From: Cryptomeria japonica
Taxonomy: Eukaryota > Streptophyta > Pinopsida > Cupressales > Cupressaceae
Assembly: GCF_030272615.1 (NCBI RefSeq)
Contig: NC_081406.1
Span: 264,709,192-264,773,191, forward strand
Direction of reading: 5' to 3'
DNA: 64,000 nucleotides
Both the position numbers and the translations under genes were made by a program. Under the pieces are notes generated by a model. The model was not told where the DNA came from. It ran no database searches and saw nothing but the letters and a program-made list of their open reading frames with translations. Shown one piece after another: positions 53,489 through 64,000 of the stretch (positions within the stretch are counted from its first letter, which is position 1; every line of letters starts with the position of its first letter).

Positions 53489-54070
53489 GTGCCCTTACAC
53501 CATCTTCTTCAATTTGTGATAGCCCTCGACAAAGACAAAAAGAAAAATATAGTGGGTAGTAGAGCGTGGTTGTGTCATACTTGCAAGATAGATTTTAAGA
53601 GCTACACCGAGGTATATTCTCATCTCTTGGGCATTACAGGACATGAGGTTAACGTGTGTCCACAGGATAAAAGAGGATGAGAAGGCAAAGATTAATAGAT
53701 TACATGGAGGTGGAAGCAAGGCCTAAGGGTGTGCCAACGCTAGTACAATCTACATAGATATTCCTATGCCATCCATAGTTTCTAGTGGTAGTATTGATAT
53801 TTCCATGAGAGGAAAGAGAAATACTAGTGCTAGTGAGAGGTCAAGGACAATTGCAAGTATGTTCAATATGGAAGAACATGATGTGGCAAAGTTTTCCATT
53901 GCCAATGTTTCTATACCCATGGAATTTCAATTCATGTGGTCTATTCTTCTTCAAGCAAATGTTTAAAGATGTAGCTTTCTTGGTGCCTCGTTCACCCCCC
54001 CTTGGAGAAAATTAATTACACACTACAAAGAATATTCTAAGTTGAGTTTGTTGATGGAGAATGTTGGTTG
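53489..54070 (+). pseudogene. hAT transposase N-terminal part (BED-type finger)
   Basis: Frame 53489-53680 reads RAWLCHTCKIDFKSYTEVYS and HLLGITGHEVNVCPQ, the Cys-x2-Cys...His pattern of the BED finger that starts many plant hAT transposases. The following frame (53766-53966) has ASERSRTIASMFNMEEHDVA, and near 53960-54050 come fragments like the segment before DUF659 in these proteins (sppLGENl, THYKEYSKLSLLMENV). Frameshifts and stops break it. The remainder resumes at 57372. Confidence 0.72.
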
Positions 54071-57000
54071 AAAATTTTGTACACCTGGGGGATGTGCGAA
54101 ATTGTGGTTTCAGTCACAGTGTGTGAGTATGATACTCTCATAATTTAGGGAAGGCTCCCCCTATCTACAAACTAAACTAATCTAATATGGGTGAGACAAC
54201 AGTCTTTCTTCTTCTTCCAAGAAAAACTATACTCTTTTCTCTTCACAAAAAAGCAATAGCAACTGGAAATAAATAACAGCAAATACAGAAATGAGACTTT
54301 TTTGTAGGATTTTTGGAACATAAAGGGAAGCAAAGTTTCCATGAAGGCACAAAGACCTCTGTCACTTCCCCGAGATGGGAAAATAGAAATGAAAGCACAA
54401 AGTCTTCAACACTTCTACTGTCCTATCAACCTTTATAGATGATTTTCTGGTAACTAAGCACAATATGTAGCAGCTCAAAGTCTAACCACATGATGCACCT
54501 CTTATGCACAAACATAGATAATAAAAGCAGCACAAAGTTTGCAAGTTAACCCTTTGCTTGAGCATCCTACAATAGTTTCAGACGTGACAAGCAGCTCAAA
54601 GTCTGCAGTATCAAATCTTAAAACTAATCTAAAATTCCAAACACAATAAGCAACTCAACGTCTACAAGATTGAGCTTGAATCACTCTTGCATAACACCTC
54701 AAAAATCACAATCAATCTCTAGAAAATGTCGTCACATAACACCTTGAATCAACAAAAAGTCTTAGAGTCTTAGAGTGTACATACAAACTGGTAAGGTTTT
54801 GTTGCATTGACAAAAGATAAAAATTACAATAGACCCCCTCAAGTATTTATAGGAGAGGAACCTTGAGAAAAAGGTGGGAGGATCCTAACTAACTTGAAAA
54901 ATTCTCTCAACCACTATGACCTATTCCAACTACAGTCCTAATCTAACTCAACTTGTAGTTGCCTTACATGTAATTACATTTCACAAAAATGTAAGTAAAG
55001 TGACACTTGCAATTACAAATTTGACATTACATGTAATTTGTCAAAACAAAATTACAAATGCATAATTAATATAAGTTTCCAAAGACACAACTCCAACTGC
55101 ATCATCATTTGTCTGTGATGATATTCATGCCACTTCAGGATGCTAAAACTTGAAGTATTCTGGATTGGTGAAGACATCTTGAGCCAGAACAAGAATTTGC
55201 ATCCTTAATGATCTTTGTGTCCTTGGCCAACGAACTTCAACCTTATCTTCTTGCTTGGAGTAGTACTGGCTTTTCAGTAGGGAAGTTCTTTGCAAGGCTG
55301 AAGTAAGAAACCTATCTCTGTTTTGAAAGCATTCTATGCTCTCAACCATGAATTGTTGTTGTATCTCTTCTTTGTATCATCCTCCAATCTTGGAATCTGC
55401 TTGCAAAATAAGGCCCATGCCTTAATCCATTGATTTGGTAGGTCGTGTGTGCAAATAAAACTGACAAGGGAAGGTATAAATTGATGCAAAAATGAGCTCA
55501 CAAGTGAATTTAGGGTTCTAGAAACTACATTACATGTGTGGAAAAACAAGAGCATTAACTTGCAATTGTGGAGAACAAACATGCAACTTCATATGTGTAA
55601 TGGGTAACTACAAGTTTGAACTTGTAATTGGACCTTTAAAACTAATTTTCAATTGTTTTTTAGTGCATTTTGGACCAATTTCGGGTTCTGGAAGGCTAAC
55701 TGCAAGTAGAGAACATTACAACTTGCACTTGTAATCGGGTTTTAAAATTTCGATATCAAATGAATGAGTCTCATGACACTTCTTCAACATTTGTAAATTT
55801 TATAAAAAGAAGATTAGCTCTTTTTGCCAAAGGGGGAAGGTCAACATTACCACATTTACTTGTAATCGGGTTTTGAAAACCCAAATACAAGTAAATTGGA
55901 AAAATGAAAGGGGAAAATCTTGCACATTTACAACTTGCTTTCAATGAACCTTGCTTGAAGAATGACCTAGACCAAAACAAATGGGCTTGGGAAGAACCAA
56001 AATGCTCTATAAATAGACACGTTGAAAACCCTTGACAGTCAAAAAACGTATTTTGATTCAATCTCCTCCTCCAAAAACGGCATGGAAAGAAGACTCATGT
56101 TTGATGCCAAACACTTTGCATTGATGCAAGATACAAAACGTGTCAATAATGGTGGAAAAGGAGCACCCGAAACATGGAAAGAACCAGCAAAAACGTCTTC
56201 CAAAACACCTTACATGTTTGCCCAATCTCGTTTTTGGTAGAAAACGTGGCAACCAGCATTGATTCTTAACGATATAGCATGAATGTGGGATGGATTTTGG
56301 GGAAGGAATGCCACAAGAAACGGATATGTGGGAACAAAAATGCAGGTCGGGTTCTTCCTTTCCAACTCCAAGTAAAATGTCCCCTCCAAAGATGCAATCG
56401 GGTTTCTAAAACCCCTTTGCAAGTTTTACATTACATTGCTCTTTCTTCACTTGAGCAATTTCGGGTTTCTAGGGAAGAAGAACACAAAAATAAAGAGCAA
56501 AACGACTTTTAATGGGGAAATAAAATCCCTATTACAACTTAAAACAATAGAACATAAAAACTTGTAATATGGAAATTGATCCCCATTACAACTAAAGACA
56601 TAAGACATAAAAAGACTTCAAAAACTTAAAAAGACTTGTAATAGGGAAATAAAATCCCTATTACAACTAAAAGCACAAAGTAGGAACTTTTATGAGAACT
56701 TACAAGTTCTCGTTAAACTTGTATTTTTCATTTAACTTGTAATTTGTCTAAAAAGTTCCTACAAACAACTTAAAAGACAAAACGGGGAAAGGGAAAATAA
56801 AAAGCAAGTTACAAGTTACAAGTTTTTTTTTAAAAGTTCACTTGTAATTGCTAGAAAAAACCCCTACAACACTAAAACATAAAGGAAACTCTAAACTTGC
56901 AAAGGAAAGAAAATTTTCCACTTGCAATCCAGAGGACAAAACCCGAATTTGAAGAAAAAACATAGCAAACGAACTCAAAACGTGATAAAATTTGAAACGC

Positions 57001-57371
57001 AGATCGAGGATGAACCAAAGATCTGTCCAAACCAACAAGAAGCAAAAATTTTGCCTCGGGAAGCATGCTTTAAGAGAAAAATCTTCACCCTGCAATGACT
57101 ACTCTGAAATCCGAAATTGCACAAAAAGATAGGAAAAAGAAGACCAAAAGTCACCAAAACTTGGACAATGATGGCAAAGACACCCCCTAATGATTTGACA
57201 CTAAACAAATGTGAGTTTTGTACCTCATAAAACATGCATTGGAGACAAAAACAACACATTTAAACCAAAATTTCGTAAGGGTTGTCACATTTTTGAAAAT
57301 TCAAAACTGATGACAACAGAGAACATGAGACAAACATCAATTAGGACATGAGGTAGACTTGGATTAGGATT
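54071..57371. mobile_element. 3.3-kb insertion splitting a hAT transposase, type unknown
   Basis: hAT coding stops near 54070 and resumes near 57372, so the DNA between is inserted or rearranged. It has no recognisable coding. From 55500 to 56900 it is full of short related phrases (acttgtaatcgggttt, gggaaataaaatcc, tattacaact), many in inverted pairs. Near its right edge gttgtca and tgacaac (57278 and 57309) flank a 23-nt spacer. The open frames here appear to be by-products of the repeats. Confidence 0.5.
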
Positions 57372-58480
57372 GGTGGCTCTATTCTTATGGATGTGTGGAC
57401 ACTCATCAACATCATGGTCACATGTGCAATTGGCTCTTATTTTCTTAGAGCTATTGATTGTTCAAGGAAGCATAAGGTTGCAAGCTTCCAATTTCATATT
57501 TTGAGAGAAGCCATAGAGGAAGTTGGAGCCTCAAATGTTTTGCAAGTGATCACATGTTCGGCATGTGTGTGCAAATTAGTTGGCATGGTGGTGGAAGGTG
57601 CTTACAAGCACATCTTTTGAACCCTATGTTGTGTCCATGCATTGAACAATGCATTGAAAGATGTAGAAGAGAGAGATTGGGAATAGCATGTAGTGACAAA
57701 AGCTAGAGATATCGGATGTTCATTTTGTTAGAGAGCATACTTGAGGTGCACGAGCCTCTATAGTTAATGATGGTTAATTCAGAGTGGAGTAGATGGCCTA
57801 TTTCAAACACTACTCAAGGAAAAGCTTTCAAACAAAAATATCTTTGATGACAATAGGTGGTCCATTGTAAGATAAAAAATTGTTAATTATTTTTAAGTTT
57901 GATAAATTTATTAATAACTTGCTAATTTTATTATTTCTATGTTTCTAACTTGTTATTTGAGCAACATATTACGCTCATTGTGATGTGGTGATGGACCACT
58001 ATAAACACAATGCTTCCTATGGTAACCTTTTCTCTAAATCCCAAATGGTATGCACCAATGGCTAGAAGGTTGCCTCCCAATGATAATGAAGGGGTGAAAA
58101 GAGGTTAATGAAGACCCTTCGAAAGATTCATTCAAGTGACGAGTCGACTATAATATATACTTCGCTACAATGGCTTACCTTTACTAATCTTTGTGGTCCA
58201 AGATTCAACAAACCAAAGGTGAAGATAGATTTACATTAGCTCAAACTAACCCTATTGGATGGTGGACAGAGCATGGCATAGATACACAAGAGTTGAGGAT
58301 TCTTGCCACTCACCTACTTTCACAAGGTGCCAATTCCTCTACAACAAAGAGGAATTGGTCCACATAAAGCCTCATCTACCCTATCAAAAATAATAGGCTT
58401 ACCCATATATGAGAAGAAAAGTTGGTGGTCGTGCATTGGGCCTCGCCTCTTTAGGTTAATTAGAATTCAAAGTATTAGAA
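57372..58480 (+). pseudogene. hAT transposase C-terminal part (DUF659 and dimerisation region)
   Basis: Frame 57387-57620 gives INIMVTCAIGSYFLRAIDCS, HILREAIEEVGASNVLQVIT and a KLVGMVVEGAYKHIF stretch, the DUF659 block of plant hAT transposases. Further right, in mixed frames with many stops, come CVHALNNALKDVE and finally NPIGWWTEHG, ELRILATHLLSQ and KRNWST near 58245-58350, the C-terminal hAT dimerisation motif. With 53489-54070 it makes one decayed gene. Confidence 0.82.
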
Positions 58481-59830
58481 AACTCCAAATTTATGGTGGT
58501 ATGTTGTTCCCAAAGATACCATCCAAATTGACGAAGAGGCACACAAGGATTGGTTGGGATTCTCTTGGATAAAGAAGCCCCTCATAGTGGCAATGACTCA
58601 AGGTTAGACTTTGATTTGGATTCACTATTGGTAGATGCCAACGAGTAAGTCCAACTCTTCTAATATTTATCAAATCCATTCCACCCACATAAGTGTGATG
58701 TACCCCAACCTCAACAACTTTTGGATTTGCCAATTCCCTCCCTATATTCAATTCTATTGTAGTTAAGCCTTGATGCATCAACACTGTTGGATCAGCTCCA
58801 ATTAGATAGCACAAAAGAGCTAGAGTTGGATTAGAGAGGCGGCAACATAATTTCTATGTTTTGTCAATTTGAAGTTGAAACTTGCATCTTGTGGGCATTT
58901 AATTGTATATTAAATTTTTCATATAGTATATTAATTTATCATATCATGATGTGCACATTGACAATGAATTAAGAAACTTAACAACAATTAAATTTTGACA
59001 TTTGTTAAGTTGTTCAACTCTCATGTGAACTCTCAACTCAACTCTAATGTTGTGTATTAAGGATATATGATGCATTTGGTGAATTCCTTATCAATATTAT
59101 TATATGAACATTTGCAATTTCCCTATGTTTTTTAAATTTTTCCCATTTATTAAGGCATCCCCTAACATGGCCTCAAAAAAACCAATACCCAAAAGACGCC
59201 CACCCGACCCCTACCATCCCCATCCCAAAAACTTGGTGGGACATAATGCTATGCATAAGCACATAGGATGTTTTGTAAAAACCATTGCAAATAAGATATT
59301 TCAAAAATGCTCCAATGTTAACCAAGCACATAGAGATTGCACATGTTGTGCAAGCCTCACTTTACCACTCTCTCAACACACAAATATCATTTCTTCTTTT
59401 GCAAGAGAGGAAAAAATAAATATTTTGCTGGTATATGCTCAAGGTTGTGCAAATTGCAAATGGCCTCTTCCCCTATTTCACATCATACTCCACGCACTTA
59501 ATCTGTTGTACACGGGACATAATGTGTGTTGTATGTAATCAAACTGTTGATTGCGCTTGAATCAAGAAAAAATTAAAGTATTTGCAGCTGCAACTAAGGG
59601 CAGATTGGGATAATCATAGTGATGCAGTGAATCACTGGCATACAAACAACAGGCAGATTGTGATGATTAGAGTGAAGTAGAGAACCACTCATACAAAGAA
59701 ATGTCAAACAATATACCATTACTCTTATCAACGACCTTTAAATGTTTCTAAACCTGCACACAGCCAAATCCTCCATCAATTTATCATTCATACTGAGCAC
59801 AAAGATCTACAAAAACAAAAACTTCCAACA
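58481..59830. other. Unassigned DNA between two hAT remnants
   Basis: It contains a 144-codon plus frame at 59104-59538, Pro-rich at first and Cys-rich later (QAHRDCTCCASL). I do not recognise it; no splice context, codon bias or family match supports it as a gene. The terminal repeats of the neighbouring hAT elements were not found. Confidence 0.35.
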
Positions 59831-60568
59831 CAAGATGTAGCTTGGAGACGCGTCTCCCCCCTCCCCCTGAAACACATCTCAGAGACGAAGACGCATCTCA
59901 GAGACTTTTTGCGCTTCCTGAGTCTTCATTTTCTGCCAAAGACTTCACTTCCACGTCTCCCGCCAAGGGTTCTTGTCATCTCAAACACGTCTCCTCTTAC
60001 GAAAGGCATGTGAAAAGGTCAAAAACAAAACAAAAATTTTGTTTTCCATCATTCAGCAGCCATGGTGGATGAAGCGGTTGAACCAAATGGTCTTCATGAA
60101 TTACCGCCAATTCTACTACCATCAGAGGAACCTAAGTTTAAGAGTGATTATTATCTAGAGAGCATCATAGTTGAGGACCTTGATATGGATGATCAAAACA
60201 TTGAAGAGTAGACAATAGATTTCTGACTTTTGTTTTTTATTTGTGTATCAGCATCAAACTATCAATATTCTTGAATTTCAATACGTAATGATAATCTAAT
60301 ATGAAATATGTAGTGTGAGTTTTGAGCTCCTTGACTCTTTGATATTTTGATTTGTGTATTTAAACTTTAAAAGTAAATGTTAAACTTTACCACTGTTCTT
60401 GTTTTCAAAGTTCTTTGTCATTATATTTTTTGGAAATTATTAAATTATATTAAAAAAAACAAATAGGCGTCTCCAAGAACCCTCGTCTCCTATTTTTGAA
60501 AATTAGTCGTACCAATACCAGTACCAATCTCCCAAGTCTCCAAGTACCCCCGTCTCTTGGTGACCTTG
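59831..60568. mobile_element. hAT-family element related to the 21.8-kb MITE
   Basis: The right half (60300-60568) parallels 22040-22303, with shared phrases such as ggcgtctccaag, cctcgtctcctattt and gtctccaagtaccccc. The right end, read inward, starts CAAGGTCACC; a possible left end CAAGATGTAG lies at 59831. The left part has many GTCTC/GAGAC motifs. No clear target duplication, so the limits are approximate. It holds a small ORF absent from the shorter relative. Confidence 0.6.
60062..60211 (+). CDS. 49-codon ORF inside the hAT-family element
   Basis: It reads MVDEAVEPNGLHELPPIL then an acidic tail ending EDLDMDDQNIEE and a stop. The start sits in a good context (gccATGG). It could be a leftover exon of a transposase, since acidic C-terminal tails are common there, but no motif identifies it and it may be non-functional. 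Confidence 0.35.
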   Translation: MVDEAVEPNGLHELPPILLPSEEPKFKSDYYLESIIVEDLDMDDQNIEE

Positions 60569-61647
60569 ACTAAAACAGATAAAGGAGAAAAATGTAGCAT
60601 GCCCACCAGATGAAAAGGATTTGCAACAAAATTGAACAAAAGAAACATAGGCTATGCACTCCCTTAGCCACCACCTAGTTTCTCCTTTCTTTGATACCAT
60701 TCTCAAAATGGTGAGTGTACACAAAACAATAATCACACCCTGATTTCACCAAACTGATGATAGTGTGCTATTTTAAAATTCATTACTTTCACATTGATAT
60801 GCATTGGCTTATAAAGCCTGTGATTTCCCACACAAAAAACTTCTCCCAACTAACTACCACAAAACCAATATTTGTTTTATTTCTATAGTAACATTTATTT
60901 ATTATATTTAACTATTTAACCTATGTTTCCTATTACTAATATGTAGCATTCTAATCATAGTTGGACTACTCGCCGAGTCAAACACAATGAGTTTTTGCCA
61001 TGTTAACTCACCAAAAAACTTGTCGAGTCCATATTAAAAAATCGCCAAACACAGCAAAAAAGACTTGCTAGTGCGAAAAAAGTCATTTTACATCAAAAAC
61101 ACCTATTGATTTTTCTCTCCAAGGCAAGAAAACCCTCCACAATAGCAAACACACCATATGAAATGATTCTTCATCAAGGAGAGAAAATCAAAAAAGATTT
61201 TTTGGTGAATTTTGAAAGCAAATTGGAAGCATGGGTAGGTTCTCCGTTTTTCAGTTTTTTTCTTTTTTTTAAAACATTTTACTTCATTTTGGATGCATCT
61301 AGGTTAAAAAAATATCATCAATGGTAGAACAAAGTAGTGTATTTAGATTTAAATTCCACAAAATAAGATTCATCACCATTTATTGTCAATTTTTTCTGGT
61401 TTTTAACTATTTTCACTATTTTTTCATACCCAGCTTATTTTTTTTTTATTTTAATCCTTTTCTTTGGAAGAAAATGTTTAGAATCTGTAGATTAGATTCA
61501 ATTTTTACTAATTTAAACTAATCTATATTGATTTAAAGTTTTAAACTAATATTATGCTAATTTTTTAGCGATTTATGTATAATTTAAATTGTTTTTTGTA
61601 TTTAAAAATTAATATGTTGTGCTTTCACTTTGTATGTGTAGGTTAAA
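60569..61647. other. Unassigned AT-rich DNA
   Basis: T-rich on the plus strand from 61240 to 61560, possibly the 5' flank or an intron of the hAT gene that follows. No motif recognised. Confidence 0.35.
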
Positions 61648-62259
61648 TACTTCAGAAAATAACAAATAGAGAAGCTTCTACATCAGGTTCAGCCTCAAGC
61701 TTCACCCCATTGGTGCCGCCACAACCACCATTTGTAGACACTTGTCATGCAAGAGCTAGACACCCTGCTTGGAAATATGCATATCAAGGACCGGAACCTG
61801 GGTCAAAATATTGCATTAAATGCGAAAAAATATTTCATGGAAGCATAAACCACCTCATATACCATTTTGTAGGCATTAGTCATCGTGATGCCAAAACTTG
61901 TCTGAGAACCACTAAAGAGATAAAAAGATAGATAAAAGCCCTACTTTCAGTCACAGAAGAGTGAAAATTGCAAGGGAGAGGCAAAGGTATCCATAGTAGC
62001 ACCCATAGCTATTGCTCAAGGTGCTCCAGTCCAACTAGAATCAGATGAAGATACATGTCAAGGAATAGTGGGCTCTCTTCGTGGTCCACACATCCAAGAC
62101 AAATCCACCACCACCTCCACTTCATCTACTTCTAGTAGAATGCCAGCAACAGTGCCTACACCAACACGTAAGCTACAGTTTTTTTGTGCCTAGAAACACA
62201 CCTAGAGCACAACAATCAGTGGAAGCCATTAGGTGGAACAAGGAGGTGCATGAATTTAG

Positions 62260-63507
62260 TTTTTCCCATCTATCCACTCATTAGAAAGAATAGTGCAGCC
62301 ATATTTTTTATGTTCCTTTATTTGTCCTTCCACCACTACCCTTTTTGTTTCAGTTACATTCATGAGTGCACAATTTTAATTTTTAAATAAAACATAGCCA
62401 AATTTTAACATAAATTACTATAAATTAAACAAAATAACTTTAGTCTAAAATTCAACGTAAATTACTATAACTATAAATTAGCATAAAATTTAAATTAACA
62501 GACCTCCCACTCAACTCTTTGAGAGAAGGCGCCTTGAAGCCTTTTCCTAGAACTGTCAATGCAGCAAAAGACTTGAGTGGGAGGTCCATTAATTTAAATT
62601 TTATGCTAATTTATACTTATAGTAATTTACGTTGAATTTTAGACTAAATTTATGTTCTTTAATTTACAATAATTTATGTTTTTTTTTTCTTTTCTTTTTT
62701 TTTGATCGGTAATAGGTCGAAGCCGAATCGCTTTTGACTGGAGCTATGAACCAGTGAGACCACATTTTTGAGGGGTCTCATCCTCAGACATGTTCGGCAT
62801 TAACACCCGTATAGCTCCATGTGTCGTCCTATCTATTTCTCCATCTTCCATGCCCAGGCATCACCTTATCTCTCCATTGCCTGTGTGCGAGACTACCAAC
62901 TATGACTCCTTATCTCTCCAAGGCTCCTTATCACTACCAGCCTTATTGCTCCAATGGCGCACACTCCTTATCTCTCCACCAGCACGAACCCTTATCACTC
63001 CAACATCCTCCAATCTCACCGTAGTGAGCCGCCTCTAAAGTTGGCACACCGCTACACTGGGCAAGTGGTCACATTTGAGTAGGGGCGTCACCCACGCATC
63101 CTCTGTCCACCATTTTTGCTAATAGGACCAAGCAGTCCTGTCTACTGCTACCGTTGGGCATAGTTTTGTCCAAGATCCATCGTGGCATTAGTAATACTGA
63201 GCGTCTTTTTTGAGCAGAGTCATCCTGCCGCCTACACACGTGTGCCTAACACACTCAAGGGTTCAAAGCAAAGAGTTTCAAACACCCGACCTTGCATGAA
63301 CAAGGCTCGCAATTTTGTTGTTGTGTCGTGGGGTCATCCCTATTTACAAAATTTATGTTGAATTTTGGCTATTTTTTATTTAAAAATTAAAATTGTGTAC
63401 TCATGAATGTAATTAAAACAAAAAGGGTAGTGGTGGAAGGACAAAAAAATGGGACGGAAAAAATAGGGCTGCACTATTCTTTCTAATGAGTGGACAAATG
63501 GGAAAAA
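62260..63507. mobile_element. Long inverted repeat (fold-back element) inside the hAT gene
   Basis: The left arm, 62260-62516, pairs with a right arm, 62571-62680 continued at 63343-63507. Outer ends are tttttcccat at 62260 and atgggaaaaa ending at 63507; inner ends are cccactcaac and gagtggg. The loop is about 54 nt. Arms are roughly 255-275 bp with modest mismatch. The right arm is split by a SINE-like element. No coding. Confidence 0.85.
62681..63342 (-). mobile_element. SINE-like retroposon, 662 bp, nested in a fold-back arm
   Basis: Read on the minus strand it begins near GGGATGACCCCACGACAC, has a tRNA-like head with a B-box-like GTGTTTGAAAC, and ends ttcggcttcgacc, attaccgatc and an A-rich tail. 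It is flanked by tttacaataatttatgtt (62663-62680) and tttacaaaatttatgtt (63343-63359), a target duplication of 17-18 bp. It is long for a tRNA-derived SINE. The plus-strand frames at 62790-63038 are by-products. Confidence 0.65.
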
Positions 63508-64000
63508 TTACACCATTACTAATTGTTTGGTAGCTCCAAAAGGTAAGGTTTTTTTTAAATTGGTGGAATGCCTCTAACAAAGTCAAAAATGCAAAAAAAT
63601 TGCCTCAAATGTTGGAGGAAATTATCATGGAGGCGAGCATAGAAAATGTGGTGCAAATCAAAACTGATAATGCAGTAGCATATGTGGCAATTGGGAGAAT
63701 CCTCCAAGACAAACATAGGACACTTTTTTGGTCACCTTGTGCAACACATTGCCTTGACCTTCTTTTGGAGGGCATAGACAAACTTAATTAGGTGACACCG
63801 ATTGTAGATGATGCAAGGAGCATCACCTACAATCACCCTTGAGTTCTTCATTTGATGCAAGATCATACCCAAGGGAAAGAGTTGGTAAGATCGGGTGTAA
63901 CAAGGTTTGCAATGGTTTTGTTAACATTGCAAAGCAACATTGATTCACTGACAGCTTTGAAACAAATGATTGTGAGTGAAGCATGGCTAGACTCATCTTA

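Larger units (their letters stand above)
61648..64000 (+). pseudogene. Second hAT transposase gene, interrupted, runs off the window
   Basis: The first part (61710-61931) has HPAWKYAYQG, then CIKCEKIFHGSINHLIYHFV and ISHRDAKTC, a BED finger. After a decayed stretch and a fold-back insertion (62260-63507), DUF659 coding appears from about 63560: NVVQIKTDNAVAYVAIGRIL, LFWSPCATHCLDLLLEGIDK (to 63791), then NH.WVLHLM-like, GKELVRSGVTRFA and TLQSNIDSLTALKQMIVSEA to 64000. Stops interrupt it (for example after DKLN). hAT transposases cut and paste elements with short TIRs and 8-bp duplications. It may or may not be the source of the local hAT MITEs. Confidence 0.85.

Noticed and set aside
59104-59538. 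144-codon plus-strand ORF as a gene
   Set aside because: No family match, no recognisable domain, and it sits in transposon debris; composition looks non-coding.
47890-64000. Search by eye for RSH1 HD-domain exons
   Set aside because: No coding resembling the HD motif, LAMTDEVRVIIVKLADRLHN-type or FAPLAKLLG-type segments was found on the minus strand. A profile search could still find a short exon.
1-64000. CRISPR arrays, tRNA or rRNA genes, organellar insertions
   Set aside because: No regularly spaced repeats of that kind, no tRNA cloverleaf other than the SINE-like head, and no rRNA or plastid gene segments were noticed.

Overview
The window looks like nuclear DNA from a seed plant with a very repeat-rich genome. 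One host gene is recognisable: the 3' two thirds of a plastid RelA/SpoT homolog of the RSH1 type, on the minus strand. I rebuilt 15 exons (545 residues plus stop, positions 47889 down to 17237) from matches to the RSH1 family with GT-AG junctions and consistent phase. Three of its introns are 8.8, 7.6 and 10.7 kb and are filled with transposons. Very long introns loaded with decayed LTR elements suggest a gymnosperm, but that is inference; nothing here identifies the species. The N-terminal HD (ppGpp hydrolase) part of RSH1 is not in the window, so the next upstream intron would have to exceed 16 kb, or the gene is truncated.

Layout. 0.6-1.65 kb: tandem repeats. 2.1-8.0 kb: a minus-strand Ty1/copia element (5' LTR, PBS, gag, protease, integrase, RT) whose RT is cut by a CACTA transposon end. 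9.6-10.7 kb: decayed DUF4283 protein of LINE type. 11.57-15.31 kb: a second minus-strand copia element with both LTRs but only gag and a mutated protease. 16.4-16.8 kb: tandem duplication downstream of RSH1. 17.2-47.9 kb: RSH1. Its introns hold two hAT-like non-autonomous elements (21.8-22.3 and 24.2-25.2 kb), a plus-strand copia element (30.6-35.4 kb) and a 6.1 kb LTR element (40.08-46.23 kb). 48-64 kb: remains of two hAT transposase genes, an LTR-like block, a further hAT-family copy, a fold-back repeat and a SINE-like element nested in that fold-back.

Three things stand out. (1) Just upstream of the 3' LTR of the intronic copia element is an array of small hairpins whose stems vary in a compensatory way (34725-35085), with a second, similar array at 53041-53150. 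(2) The 40-46 kb LTR element shows no recognisable gag-pol; its internal region starts with an intron-free, decayed copy of the N-terminal part of a PDS5-type cohesin cofactor gene, and its 5' LTR holds a nested solo LTR with a perfect 5-bp target duplication. (3) RSH1 carries a His-to-Gln change in the conserved NGYQSLHT motif of the synthetase fold, and one of its exons begins with a GTAAGT directly after the acceptor AG.

There is no operon-like organisation. Apart from RSH1, everything recognisable is mobile DNA or its debris. I see no convincing rRNA, tRNA, CRISPR array or organellar insertion.
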